A stretch of 15,390 nucleotides of DNA from Pseudomonadota bacterium (lineage in GTDB: Bacteria > Pseudomonadota > Alphaproteobacteria > Rhizobiales > Hyphomicrobiaceae): the NCBI GenBank assembly GCA_023426855.1, contig JAEZBU010000059.1, positions 1-15,390 on the forward strand, written 5' to 3'. Within the stretch, counting starts at the first letter, position 1; each line of letters begins with the position of its first letter. A program made the translations under genes and the position numbers. Shown one piece after another: positions 7,582 through 14,122 of this stretch. The notes beneath the pieces were generated by a model, which did no database searches, was not told the origin of the DNA, and saw only the letters and a program-made list of their open reading frames with translations.

Positions 7582-8537
7582 GCGTTTTCGTCCTTACGGA
7601 AGGCTTTGAAATAGAAGATAGCGAAGATCGCCAGCATGATGAACATGATGGTGGACAGTGCCGCGCCCATACCAACCTGCAGTTCACCGAAGGACTTCGT
7701 GAACGTATAGATCGGCAGTGTGCGTACGAAACTTCCAAGACCGCCGCCACCTGCGAACAGGTAGATCAGGTCGAACTTCGTGAACATGAACATGAAGCGC
7801 AGCAGGATGATCACGAACAGCACGTCGCGAATCTGCGGCAGCGTCACGTAAATGAACCGACGCCAGGGACCGGCACCATCGACCATAGCGGCCGAATAGA
7901 GCTCCTGATCGATGCTCTGCAGCCGCGCCAGCACGCCGATGACCACGAATGGGAAGAACTGCCACGTGCTGACGAGGATCAGCGTCAACATGACGTTCGA
8001 TGGATCGAACCAAACGATGGCCCTATCCATGAAGCTGGATTCGAGCGCGAATTTCAGGATGCCATAGCTGTCGTTGAAGATCCAACGCATCAGAATGACG
8101 ACGACGATCGTCGGCAGCATGTAGGGAAACAGCGTCAAGGCGCGCACGAAACCACGGCCGACAAAAGTTTCATTAAGCAGCAGAGCCGCACCTACGCCGA
8201 CGAGGATCTGAAAGAACAGAGAACCGAAGGCAAAAATGAAGCCAAGCTTCAATGAGCGCCAGAACTCTTCATCCTCGAAAAGGAAATAGCGGTAATTCTC
8301 CAGCCCGATAAACGTCTGGATCGGCATATACGCATGCTTGGAGTGCAGACTGATCCAGAACGAATAGCCGACCGGATACAGGATAAGCGCAGCCACCATG
8401 AGAACAGCGGGCGCGAGCAGCACGTAGCCCCACCAGTGCTCCGGCATTCGCCGTGGGCGAGGCTTGCGCATCACCCCTTTATTGGCGACCGGTTTTAAAA
8501 CCTCCGGCGAGGTTGCTATTTCAGTTTGCTGCGTCAT
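7578..8537 (-). CDS. Carbohydrate ABC transporter permease, MalF-type (CUT1)
   Basis: Product of 319 aa from ATG 8537 (MTQQTEIATS). The frame also offers a TTG at 8549, but neither start has a clear ribosome site and ATG is preferred. The first helix follows a basic cytoplasmic segment (KPRPRRMPEHWW). About six helices follow, and the coupling loop is at about 212-234 (ELYSAAMVDGAG, then TLP), the EAA motif of binding-protein-dependent permeases. The length fits UgpA/LacF-like members, not the longer enteric MalF. It pairs with the downstream MalG-type permease and receives substrate from the binding protein encoded upstream, from which it is separated by a strong hairpin. Confidence 0.92.
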   Translation of the reverse strand: MTQQTEIATSPEVLKPVANKGVMRKPRPRRMPEHWWGYVLLAPAVLMVAALILYPVGYSFWISLHSKHAYMPIQTFIGLENYRYFLFEDEEFWRSLKLGFIFAFGSLFFQILVGVGAALLLNETFVGRGFVRALTLFPYMLPTIVVVILMRWIFNDSYGILKFALESSFMDRAIVWFDPSNVMLTLILVSTWQFFPFVVIGVLARLQSIDQELYSAAMVDGAGPWRRFIYVTLPQIRDVLFVIILLRFMFMFTKFDLIYLFAGGGGLGSFVRTLPIYTFTKSFGELQVGMGAALSTIMFIMLAIFAIFYFKAFRKDENA

Positions 8538-8565
8538 GGCACCGGGCAAAAATTGGACTTTAAAA

Positions 8566-8605
8566 GCTCTCCCGCATCAGGGCTTCAAGCCTGATGCGGG
8601 AGAGC
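8566..8605 (-). terminator. Strong intercistronic hairpin after the binding-protein gene (likely attenuator)
   Basis: A perfect 16-bp inverted repeat: GCTCTCCCGCATCAGG (8566-8581) pairs with its complement at 8590-8605 over an 8-base loop. On the minus strand it is followed by CTTTTAAAG. It sits 35 nt after the solute-binding-protein stop and before the permease genes. In binding-protein transporter operons such hairpins usually reduce read-through and protect the upstream message, giving more binding protein than permease. Confidence 0.75.
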
Positions 8606-8640
8606 AAGATCGGAAAGCGATGGAGTAGATTACTCCGTGC

Positions 8641-9984
8641 TTACCACTTCTTATAGCCGAGCTGGGTGATCAGCGTTTCGGCACGCTGCTGAGCGCGCTT
8701 AGCGGCGTCTTCCGGCGACCGGGTGCCGCGGACGACTTCAGTGACCATGTCGGTGAGAATGGTCGAACCAGCGATTTCCGCGATGAACGGCAGGTCGAGA
8801 TCGCTCCACTCGGTGATCATGACCGGCTTCGGTTCGTTGTTCTCGATGACCTTGTGCTGAGCGTCCGTCCAGAAGCCCCACTTCTTGATATCCGGGATCG
8901 CCAGATATTCAGGATTGGTGCGCATGGACTTCGTGATCGGGAAGAAGTGAACCGGAACCGACTTGATGTACTTGATGTAGTTTTCCGGCTTGTAGAAGAA
9001 CTTCAGGAACTCTGCAGCCTCTTCAGGATGCTTGGAGTCCTTGAAGATCATCCACGGCTCGCTGTCGAACTGCGTCAGGAACGACTTGCCAGACGGACCA
9101 ATCGGCTTCGTATCGAAAACGCCGATATCGCCCTTGGCAACGAGTTCCGGAGCATACTGCTCGAAGTACCCGCTACCGCGGCCCCAACCCATGATCATGG
9201 CGGTTTTACCGGTGGCAAGATCAGCGAAGGTTGCGAGATAGTCGCGGCTCAGCCAATCCGGTGCCAGGCAGCAGTCGTTCAGTTCTTTCCAGAACTGCAG
9301 CACTTCAATCACCGGCTTTTCGGTGAAGGTCGGGCGGCCATTTTCTTCGAACAGGCGACCGCCGTTCGAGCCGACCCACATGTAGAGGTCTTCGTTCATG
9401 AAGAAGCCCGGGCCGGCGAGGCTCAGACCGTAGCGGCCCTTGCTCTTGTCGGTGAGCTTGACCAGCATGTCCTTGAATTCAGCGAACGTGGCCGGAGCCT
9501 TCTCGGGATCCAGGCCGGCGTCGCGGAACATGTCCTTGCGATAAACCATCAGATCGATGCCGACGGCGTGAGCAAGACCGTAGTAATTCTTGTCCTTCGG
9601 ATTGTAGTCGAGCTTCTTGACCACGTCGAAGATGTCGTCCTCGCCGATCGACGCGATGACGTCGTTCAGCGGACGCAGAAGGCCCTTCGCCGACAGAGAG
9701 CGTTCAACATAGGTCTGGCCGTGAGCGGCCTCAGGGAACGCGCCCGATGCAAGCGCAGCCTGCATTTTCTTGTCGAGATCGCCCCAGCCGATCGCTTCCT
9801 GAACGACCTTGATGCCCGGATTTGCCTTCTCGAAATCAGCGATGATTTCGTCGACCGCAGCCTTCGTCGCTGCGTTCGGTTCGGTGTGCCAGATGTTGAC
9901 GACCTTCTGAGCCTGAGCGCCAAAGCTGGCCCCCATAACCCCCACTGCGGTTGCCAATCCCAGCAACCATTGGCGTTTCATCAT
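8641..9984 (-). CDS. Extracellular solute-binding protein of a CUT1 sugar ABC transporter
   Basis: Product of 447 aa. The start is the first of two tandem ATGs (9984), five bases after GGGAGG; a longer frame to 10005 merely reads through that ribosome site. The N-terminus MMKRQWLLGLATAVGVMGAS continues to AQA, a Sec signal peptide with probable cleavage after residue 25 and no lipobox Cys, so the protein is periplasmic. The mature part begins KVVNIWHTEP and has the SBP_bac_1 pattern (VNIWHT, DEIIADFEKANPGIKV, and a C-terminal ITQLGYKKW). It is the first gene of the operon and should capture the substrate and deliver it to the two permeases. Family members bind oligosaccharides, polyols or glycerol phosphates; the ligand here cannot be read from sequence. 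Confidence 0.93.
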   Translation of the reverse strand: MMKRQWLLGLATAVGVMGASFGAQAQKVVNIWHTEPNAATKAAVDEIIADFEKANPGIKVVQEAIGWGDLDKKMQAALASGAFPEAAHGQTYVERSLSAKGLLRPLNDVIASIGEDDIFDVVKKLDYNPKDKNYYGLAHAVGIDLMVYRKDMFRDAGLDPEKAPATFAEFKDMLVKLTDKSKGRYGLSLAGPGFFMNEDLYMWVGSNGGRLFEENGRPTFTEKPVIEVLQFWKELNDCCLAPDWLSRDYLATFADLATGKTAMIMGWGRGSGYFEQYAPELVAKGDIGVFDTKPIGPSGKSFLTQFDSEPWMIFKDSKHPEEAAEFLKFFYKPENYIKYIKSVPVHFFPITKSMRTNPEYLAIPDIKKWGFWTDAQHKVIENNEPKPVMITEWSDLDLPFIAEIAGSTILTDMVTEVVRGTRSPEDAAKRAQQRAETLITQLGYKKW

Positions 9985-10171
9985 AGAATCCTCCCTTCCA
10001 ATCAAAAAAGCGAAGCCAACTTCCGGTTAGCGGATGGCTTACATTGGTTTTTTCCAAGCTCGACAGACAGTGCTGAGGGCACGCGAGCCTAGTCTCCGAT
10101 CAAGCCTTTCCCTACTTGCACGTAAGTCAGTCGGGTCGTACCATATCTCACGGTATCAGACACCGCAACGG

Positions 10172-10182
10172 CCAACGGTTGG
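10172..10182. promoter_or_regulatory. Candidate TetR operator (CCAAC-G-GTTGG)
   Basis: Five-base inverted arms around one base. It overlaps the -35 of the putative TetR-gene promoter, as an autoregulatory operator would. TetR sites are usually longer, so this may only be the core. This is inference from position and symmetry. Confidence 0.3.
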
Positions 10183-10207
10183 TTGACGGCGCATGGATCA
10201 ATAATGT
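10179..10207 (+). promoter_or_regulatory. Possible sigma-70 promoter of the TetR gene
   Basis: TTGGTT (10179-10184), 17 bases, then TAATGT (10202-10207). The match to TTGACA/TATAAT is moderate. Transcription would begin near 10214, giving a leader of about 100 nt. Confidence 0.3.
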
Positions 10208-10316
10208 GGCGCTCCGTCCAAAAATTGGTCATTACTGATGTTCCTCAAGCCTCGATGCTCGGGTAGCCGCCCCGAACAGCGCCGCGATCGAAGGTCGCCA
10301 GCCAACCGGAATATCA

Positions 10317-11048
10317 ATGAAATCCACTGTGCAGAGGTTTGATCAGCCCCTGGCGACTAACGGTGCCAAAGCTCAGGAGAGTATGCGCGACCGTATCAAG
10401 GCCACCGCGACGGATCTGTTCGTCCAGCATGGCTATCGTGGCGTGAGCTTCGGCGACATCGCGACCGAGCTCGGGATCACGCGCGCAAATATCCATTATC
10501 ATTTCGGCAACAAGCAAAACCTGCTGGACGAGCTTCTCGAAGAGTACGTCGAAGGCACGCTCGAACGCATGCGCCGGATCTGGAGAAACGAAACAGATAC
10601 GTTCGCCGATAAGCTCGAAGGAATTATCGCATTCAATCGCGAGCGTTATCTACGCTTTAATCAAGGCGCCGACGTCGGCAAGCATTGGAGCTTGATCACC
10701 CGCATGCGCAATGACAGCGACGCGATCGGTGAACGGTCACGGCGCACGCTGCAGAAATTTGGCCTGACACTGTCATCAGACGTGAAAGCCGGGATTCAAT
10801 TGGCCATCGCGCGCGGCGAGATGAGCAGCGATGTCCCTGTCGATCACATCGTCCTGCAAACCGTCAGCATCGTAAACGCAGCCGGAACGATCGCGCAGGA
10901 CGCCGGCAATTTCGAGCGCTTGGATTCGCTTTATCACGCCTTCCTTGGAACCGTTCAGGCCGCCTACGGAGGCAAATCCAAACCAAAAGCAAAGGCCAAA
11001 ACCAAAGCAAGGCGCCAGTCTGCGCGCCCGAATAATCAATCGCGCTAA
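10317..11048 (+). CDS. TetR/AcrR-family transcriptional regulator
   Basis: Product of 243 aa. The N-terminal DNA-binding domain is clear: RIKATATDLFVQHGYRGVSF, then the helix-turn-helix at about 45-64 (DIATELGITRANIHYHFGNK), with the typical YHFGNKQNLL recognition-helix ending. The ligand-binding helical domain (about 85-215) is not assignable to a subfamily. The tail (219-243) is a Lys/Arg/Ala-rich stretch, unusual for TetR. Start 10317 has only a weak GGA upstream. A Met at 10383 (residue 23) has AGGAG, but only three bases away, so both remain possible. It is divergent from the ABC/dehydrogenase operon and 24 nt ahead of the dehydroquinase-like gene, so it probably controls one or both. 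Confidence 0.92.
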   Translation: MKSTVQRFDQPLATNGAKAQESMRDRIKATATDLFVQHGYRGVSFGDIATELGITRANIHYHFGNKQNLLDELLEEYVEGTLERMRRIWRNETDTFADKLEGIIAFNRERYLRFNQGADVGKHWSLITRMRNDSDAIGERSRRTLQKFGLTLSSDVKAGIQLAIARGEMSSDVPVDHIVLQTVSIVNAAGTIAQDAGNFERLDSLYHAFLGTVQAAYGGKSKPKAKAKTKARRQSARPNNQSR

Positions 11049-11072
11049 AACAAACGCATTGGGGGAACTACA

Positions 11073-11507
11073 ATGGTTAGAATTTTGGTATTGCAAGGCG
11101 CCAACCTGAACTGGCTGGGAATTCGCGAGCCAGAAGTCTATGGAAAAACCACGGCAGCAGAGCTCGACGAGATAATTCGCGAACACGCGCGCGCCAACGA
11201 TTATGACGTCGAGATCGTCTACAGCAATATCGAAGGCGAGGCGATCGAACGACTTCAGGACGCCCATCGTCGCAATGTCGATGCTATCGTTTTCAATCCC
11301 GGCGGATTCTCGTACGCCGGCTATGCGGTGCGCGATTGCGTTCTCGGCATCAAGGTGCCGGTCATCGAAATCCACCTGACCAATCATTACGCGCGCAATA
11401 TTCAGTCGGTCACGGCATCCGCCGCCAAAGCAGTCATCCTCGGCCTGGGCCTCGACGGCTATTATGCGGCACTCGACGCCGCACTACGCATGACGCGCAA
11501 ATCATAA
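11073..11507 (+). CDS. aroQ: Type II 3-dehydroquinate dehydratase family protein with altered active site
   Basis: Product of 144 aa, the usual AroQ length. Family features kept: GANLNWLGIREPEVYG with Arg18 and catalytic Tyr23, SNIEGEAI in place of SNHEGE, N75 in NPGG, E99 and H101 in EIHLTN, and the GLGLDGY end. Features lost: the NPG-x-x-T-H-T motif reads NPGGFSYAG, placing Tyr81 where the catalytic His should be; and after HLTN the usual REEFR-x-HS reads RNIQSVTAS, removing the C-terminal Arg. The canonical enzyme dehydrates 3-dehydroquinate in the shikimate or quinate pathway; this paralogue may act on another compound or slowly. Start 11073 follows GGGGGA. It follows the TetR gene by 24 nt, probably in one transcript, and its last 6 nt overlap the convergent ureohydrolase gene. 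The gene symbol marks the family only. Confidence 0.8.
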   Translation: MVRILVLQGANLNWLGIREPEVYGKTTAAELDEIIREHARANDYDVEIVYSNIEGEAIERLQDAHRRNVDAIVFNPGGFSYAGYAVRDCVLGIKVPVIEIHLTNHYARNIQSVTASAAKAVILGLGLDGYYAALDAALRMTRKS

Positions 11508-12569
11508 GGTTGGATTGACCGCCTCATTGCGCTTCGCCTTCGACATCGCAATCACCGAGACGATCTCGAACAGCATCTGCGCAGCCGCCTGAGCGGTTGC
11601 AGTGGTCGCGTCGTACTGCGGCGCGACCTCCACCACATCTCCGCCTATGATATCGAGGCCAGCCGCGCCGCGGATCAAAGCCATCGCTTCGCGCGGCGAC
11701 AAGCCGCCAACCTCCGGCGTGCCCGTTCCAGGCGCAAAGCCCGGATCCAGAGAGTCGATATCGAACGTGATGTACGTGGGTCCGTCGCCCACCACATGAC
11801 GCATGCGCGCGATCACGTCGTCGATATCCATGCGCATGAATTCCTCGGCGTGGATAACAGTCATGCCGCTGTCGTAGGAGAATTCCCACAAATACTCCGC
11901 ATTCCCACGAATGCCGATCTGAATGGTGCGTTGTGGATCGAGCGCACCGGCCAGAACAGCCTCGCGGAACGGCCCGCCGTGATGGAATTTCGAACCCTCG
12001 AACGGTCCACCGGTATCGCAATGCGCATCGATATGGATCAACCCGACCGGCCGTTCACGACCGAGCGCCGTGAGGATCGGCAGGGCCATCGAATGATCAC
12101 CGCCCACAGAGGCTGGCGCCACGCCAGCCGCATGTAGCTTGGTGTAAAACGCCTCGATATCTTCGTGACTTTCCGGAAGGCTGTAGCGGCTGCGAAACGG
12201 GATATCTCCAACATCCGCGATATTGGCGATGCTCGATGGCACGATGCGATGGACCTCGTGGTACGGCCCGACGCGTTCGATTTGCCGGACAGCGCGCGGG
12301 CCGCGCCGCGCGCCCGGGCGGTTGGTAACACCCAGATCCAAAGGCACCCCGATCAGCGCGACATCCAGGCCGCCGTAATCATCCAGCTTCGGCGCATCCA
12401 ATCGCAGCGGCGCATCGAGAAATGTCGATATGCCTTCGTATGGCTTGGCGCGACGGTCAGCACTGGAAAACAGAATATCGACAACCTTCTTGAATTCCGG
12501 ATCCAAGACGTCGCCAGCCGATGCAGTGCCATACTTGGCCCGCAAGCGTTCGAGATTTTTTTCATCCAT
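11502..12569 (-). CDS. Agmatinase/ureohydrolase family protein (SpeB-like)
   Basis: Product of 355 aa from ATG 12569 (MDEKNLERLR), which has GAGG seven bases upstream; the frame stays open to 12662 but runs into a terminator hairpin. Binuclear manganese ligands are all present: H159 in GGDHS, D181/H183/D185 in IDAHCD, and D270/D272 in TFDIDSLDP. FHHGGPFREAV and TIQIGIRG are typical of the agmatinase/guanidino-acid branch of the family. The enzyme should hydrolyse a guanidino compound to urea plus an amine. Agmatine, guanidinobutyrate, guanidinopropionate and guanidine hydrolases cannot be separated by eye. The N-terminal extension of about 65 residues before LDVALIGVP makes it longer than E. 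coli SpeB. It converges on the dehydroquinase-like gene with a 6-nt overlap and appears to be a single-gene unit. Confidence 0.9.
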   Translation of the reverse strand: MDEKNLERLRAKYGTASAGDVLDPEFKKVVDILFSSADRRAKPYEGISTFLDAPLRLDAPKLDDYGGLDVALIGVPLDLGVTNRPGARRGPRAVRQIERVGPYHEVHRIVPSSIANIADVGDIPFRSRYSLPESHEDIEAFYTKLHAAGVAPASVGGDHSMALPILTALGRERPVGLIHIDAHCDTGGPFEGSKFHHGGPFREAVLAGALDPQRTIQIGIRGNAEYLWEFSYDSGMTVIHAEEFMRMDIDDVIARMRHVVGDGPTYITFDIDSLDPGFAPGTGTPEVGGLSPREAMALIRGAAGLDIIGGDVVEVAPQYDATTATAQAAAQMLFEIVSVIAMSKAKRNEAVNPTL

Positions 12570-12604
12570 AATCGCGCCTCGATCCGCAGATGCACAACCC
12601 TCGC

Positions 12605-12610
12605 AGTATA
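12605..12610 (-). promoter_or_regulatory. Possible -10 box of the ureohydrolase gene
   Basis: The minus strand reads TATACT, about 36 nt before the start codon. No good -35 is seen at 17-18 bases; the position falls in the terminator of the upstream gene. Confidence 0.25.
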
Positions 12611-12623
12611 CCGCCACCGGCAT

Positions 12624-12652
12624 GAAAAAGCTCCCGGCCGAAACCGGGAGCT
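12624..12652 (-). terminator. Rho-independent terminator of the DUF1236 gene
   Basis: AGCTCCCGG (12629-12637) pairs perfectly with CCGGGAGCT (12644-12652) over a 6-base loop, and the minus strand continues with TTTTT (12628-12624). It lies 26 nt past the DUF1236 stop. Confidence 0.88.
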
Positions 12653-12677
12653 GAAACGGCATACGATGGCTTGCGCT

Positions 12678-13433
12678 TTACGCATCCAGAATCGCGACAA
12701 TCTCGTGCGTTCGCGGATCGACAACGAGAATGCGATTGCCGACGAGCACGTAGTCATAGCCGCGATACTGCGGGACGATCTCAACAACCGCGATCGGTAG
12801 CGGGCGCAGCCTCACGTGCCGCGGCAAGTGTGCGCCGACGGCAATGGCGACATTCAAGTTGTCGACCCGCGGGCCGCCGCGCAGATTTTGCCGAATGCGC
12901 ATACGCTGTTGGCTGGACAGGTCAGGCCTTACACCAACGCCGCCGCCGGCGCCACGCTCTCCTGAACCACCCGCTCTATCCTTGTCGCGCGCCTGCCGGC
13001 CTTGCTTGCCACCACGCTGCTCGTCGCGCCCCATGCGCTGATTGTCTCGCGACTGGCGCCGCTCATCGCTGGCGCGCGGCTGTCCGTCTTTCGACCGACG
13101 CTTATCGACGGCGCGACGGTCTGTTCCGCGCTGCTGGTCTGACGCACCGCGTTGCCGTCGCTCTGGAGCGGCGGCGCCATCTCGCCCGGTAGCGCCGCGC
13201 TCCTGCTGCATGCCGCCACCAGCGCCGCGCTCACGCATTGAGCCGCCAGGCCTGATGCCGCTGTCGCCGCCTCGTGGCCCCTGCTGCAGCCCGGGCTGAC
13301 CACCACCACCACCACCGGGACCGCCGGCTCCTGGCTGCTGCTGTCCCGCTCCTCCGCCTTGCGCGTATGCTGCGGCACCGGCACTCGCCAATAATGCAGC
13401 CGAAGCCACCTGAGCGATTCTAAGGATTTTCAT
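12678..13433 (-). CDS. Secreted Gly/Arg/Gln-rich protein with C-terminal DUF1236 domain
   Basis: Product of 251 aa from ATG 13433, with GGAG eight bases upstream; a GTG at 13442 is also in frame. A signal peptide, MKILRIAQVASAALLASAGA, ends near AYA (24). A Gly/Gln/Pro-rich segment (25-60) and a long strongly charged segment rich in Arg, Gln, Asp and Gly (about 60-165) follow; both look disordered. The last 36 residues (VVEIVPQYRGYDYVLVGNRI, then VVDPRTHEIVAI) match DUF1236, a short domain common in Hyphomicrobiales exported proteins. Its function is unknown. The gene has its own EcfG-like promoter and terminator and so is a single-gene unit, plausibly an envelope protein made under stress. 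Confidence 0.8.
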   Translation of the reverse strand: MKILRIAQVASAALLASAGAAAYAQGGGAGQQQPGAGGPGGGGGGQPGLQQGPRGGDSGIRPGGSMRERGAGGGMQQERGATGRDGAAAPERRQRGASDQQRGTDRRAVDKRRSKDGQPRASDERRQSRDNQRMGRDEQRGGKQGRQARDKDRAGGSGERGAGGGVGVRPDLSSQQRMRIRQNLRGGPRVDNLNVAIAVGAHLPRHVRLRPLPIAVVEIVPQYRGYDYVLVGNRILVVDPRTHEIVAILDA

Positions 13434-13470
13434 TAGGTTCACTCCGCTGGATATTTATCCTTGTAGAGGA

Positions 13471-13495
13471 AACAATTGCCAACCAGCGAGGTTCC
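13471..13495 (-). promoter_or_regulatory. EcfG-like promoter of the DUF1236 gene, near-match
   Basis: The minus strand reads GGAAC (13495-13491), 16 bases, TGTT (13474-13471). One base of the -10 differs from CGTT. The -10 ends 38 nt from the start codon at 13433. Confidence 0.5.
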
Positions 13496-13538
13496 TAAAT
13501 TCCGCCCACCTCCAAGTGCGCGACTTCAGCACATAGAC

Positions 13539-13566
13539 AAAACGCGCGTATCAGATGATACGCGCG
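13539..13566 (-). terminator. Rho-independent terminator of the 164-residue secreted protein gene
   Basis: CGCGCGTATC (13543-13552) pairs with GATACGCGCG (13557-13566) over AGAT; the minus strand then has TTTTG (13542-13538). It is 26 nt past the stop at 13592. Confidence 0.85.
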
Positions 13567-13591
13567 CTTTAATTTGAATAAACAAATCGAT

Positions 13592-14086
13592 TTAAGCGGA
13601 ACGGGATTGATCGGTCGTCACGACGAACTGCTCCAGCGGCGTTTTCAGTTCCTTCGGAACGACTCCGTCTGCACTCGGCATACCAACCGCGATAATAAGA
13701 ACGCGATGCACATTGAAACCGCGGCCTTTGACATCGAAAGTCCGCGTCTTTTCCACATAGCGCGCGAAAAGGAAGCGCCCCACGATACACCGCGGGACTT
13801 CGGCGCCCGCATTGATTTGCTGGAGCGCGTCTTCAAGTTGATCACCGCTATTCGACAGGGTCATGACGGCATCCACCTGCGAGGCATCATCGCAGGACAA
13901 ACCGTTGGTCAGGAACAACTCGCCAATGGCAGTTTTCTCTGCGGACTGGGAATATTCCACACCCTGCACTTCCGCACTATCGTTCGGAAAAAGCTGCGCC
14001 GAAGCGCTGGCCGTGCAAAGGGACAAAGCCGCTACAGCGGCTGCGAGCGTCGAGAAGCGAAACGAACTCGAAACGGACCGGGCCAC
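13592..14086 (-). CDS. Hypothetical secreted protein, 164 aa
   Basis: Not a family I recognise. The GTG start at 14086 has GGAG seven bases upstream. The N-terminus (MARSVSSSFRFSTLAAAVAA, then ending SASA) is a Sec signal peptide with probable cleavage near residue 30, before QLFPND. The mature part of about 134 residues has two Cys, in LSCDDAS and VPRCIVG, which could form a disulfide in the periplasm. A central acidic helix-like region (SNSGDQLEDALQQINAGAE) and a beta-rich C-terminal half (FLFARYVEKTRTFDVKGRGF) are visible. An EcfG-like promoter lies upstream and a strong terminator downstream, so it is transcribed alone. The signal peptide, start and terminator make a real gene likely; the role is unknown. 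Confidence 0.75.
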   Translation of the reverse strand: MARSVSSSFRFSTLAAAVAALSLCTASASAQLFPNDSAEVQGVEYSQSAEKTAIGELFLTNGLSCDDASQVDAVMTLSNSGDQLEDALQQINAGAEVPRCIVGRFLFARYVEKTRTFDVKGRGFNVHRVLIIAVGMPSADGVVPKELKTPLEQFVVTTDQSRSA

Positions 14087-14122
14087 GCTTGATCTCCATT
14101 CAGCGTCATGCTTCGAGCAGGT

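Larger units (their letters stand above)
9985..10316. other. Divergent regulatory region between the transporter operon and the TetR gene
   Basis: A 332-nt non-coding stretch between divergent genes. It holds several small symmetric CCAA/TTGG elements: TTGG-N6-CCAA at 10044-10057, CCAAC-G-GTTGG at 10172-10182 and CCAA-AAA-TTGG at 10218-10228. These are candidate regulator binding sites. A possible sigma-70 promoter for the TetR gene lies at 10179-10207. I found no convincing promoter for the transporter operon and no EcfG-like pair here: the GTTCC at 10240-10244 has no partner. No open frame with coding features was seen. Confidence 0.5.

Noticed and set aside
8854..10092. 412-codon open frame on the plus strand
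   Set aside because: Antisense to the solute-binding-protein gene and without recognisable domains or a ribosome site.
10222..10244. EcfG promoter for the transporter operon
   Set aside because: GGAAC on the minus strand (10244-10240) has only T-rich or A-rich sequence at the -10 position.
10776..11387. 203-codon minus-strand frame across the TetR and dehydroquinase-like genes
   Set aside because: It is antisense to two genes with clear family motifs and shows none of its own.
12671..13192. 173-codon plus-strand frame opposite the DUF1236 gene
   Set aside because: The Gly/Arg-rich DUF1236 codons leave open frames on the other strand; no ribosome site or known domain.
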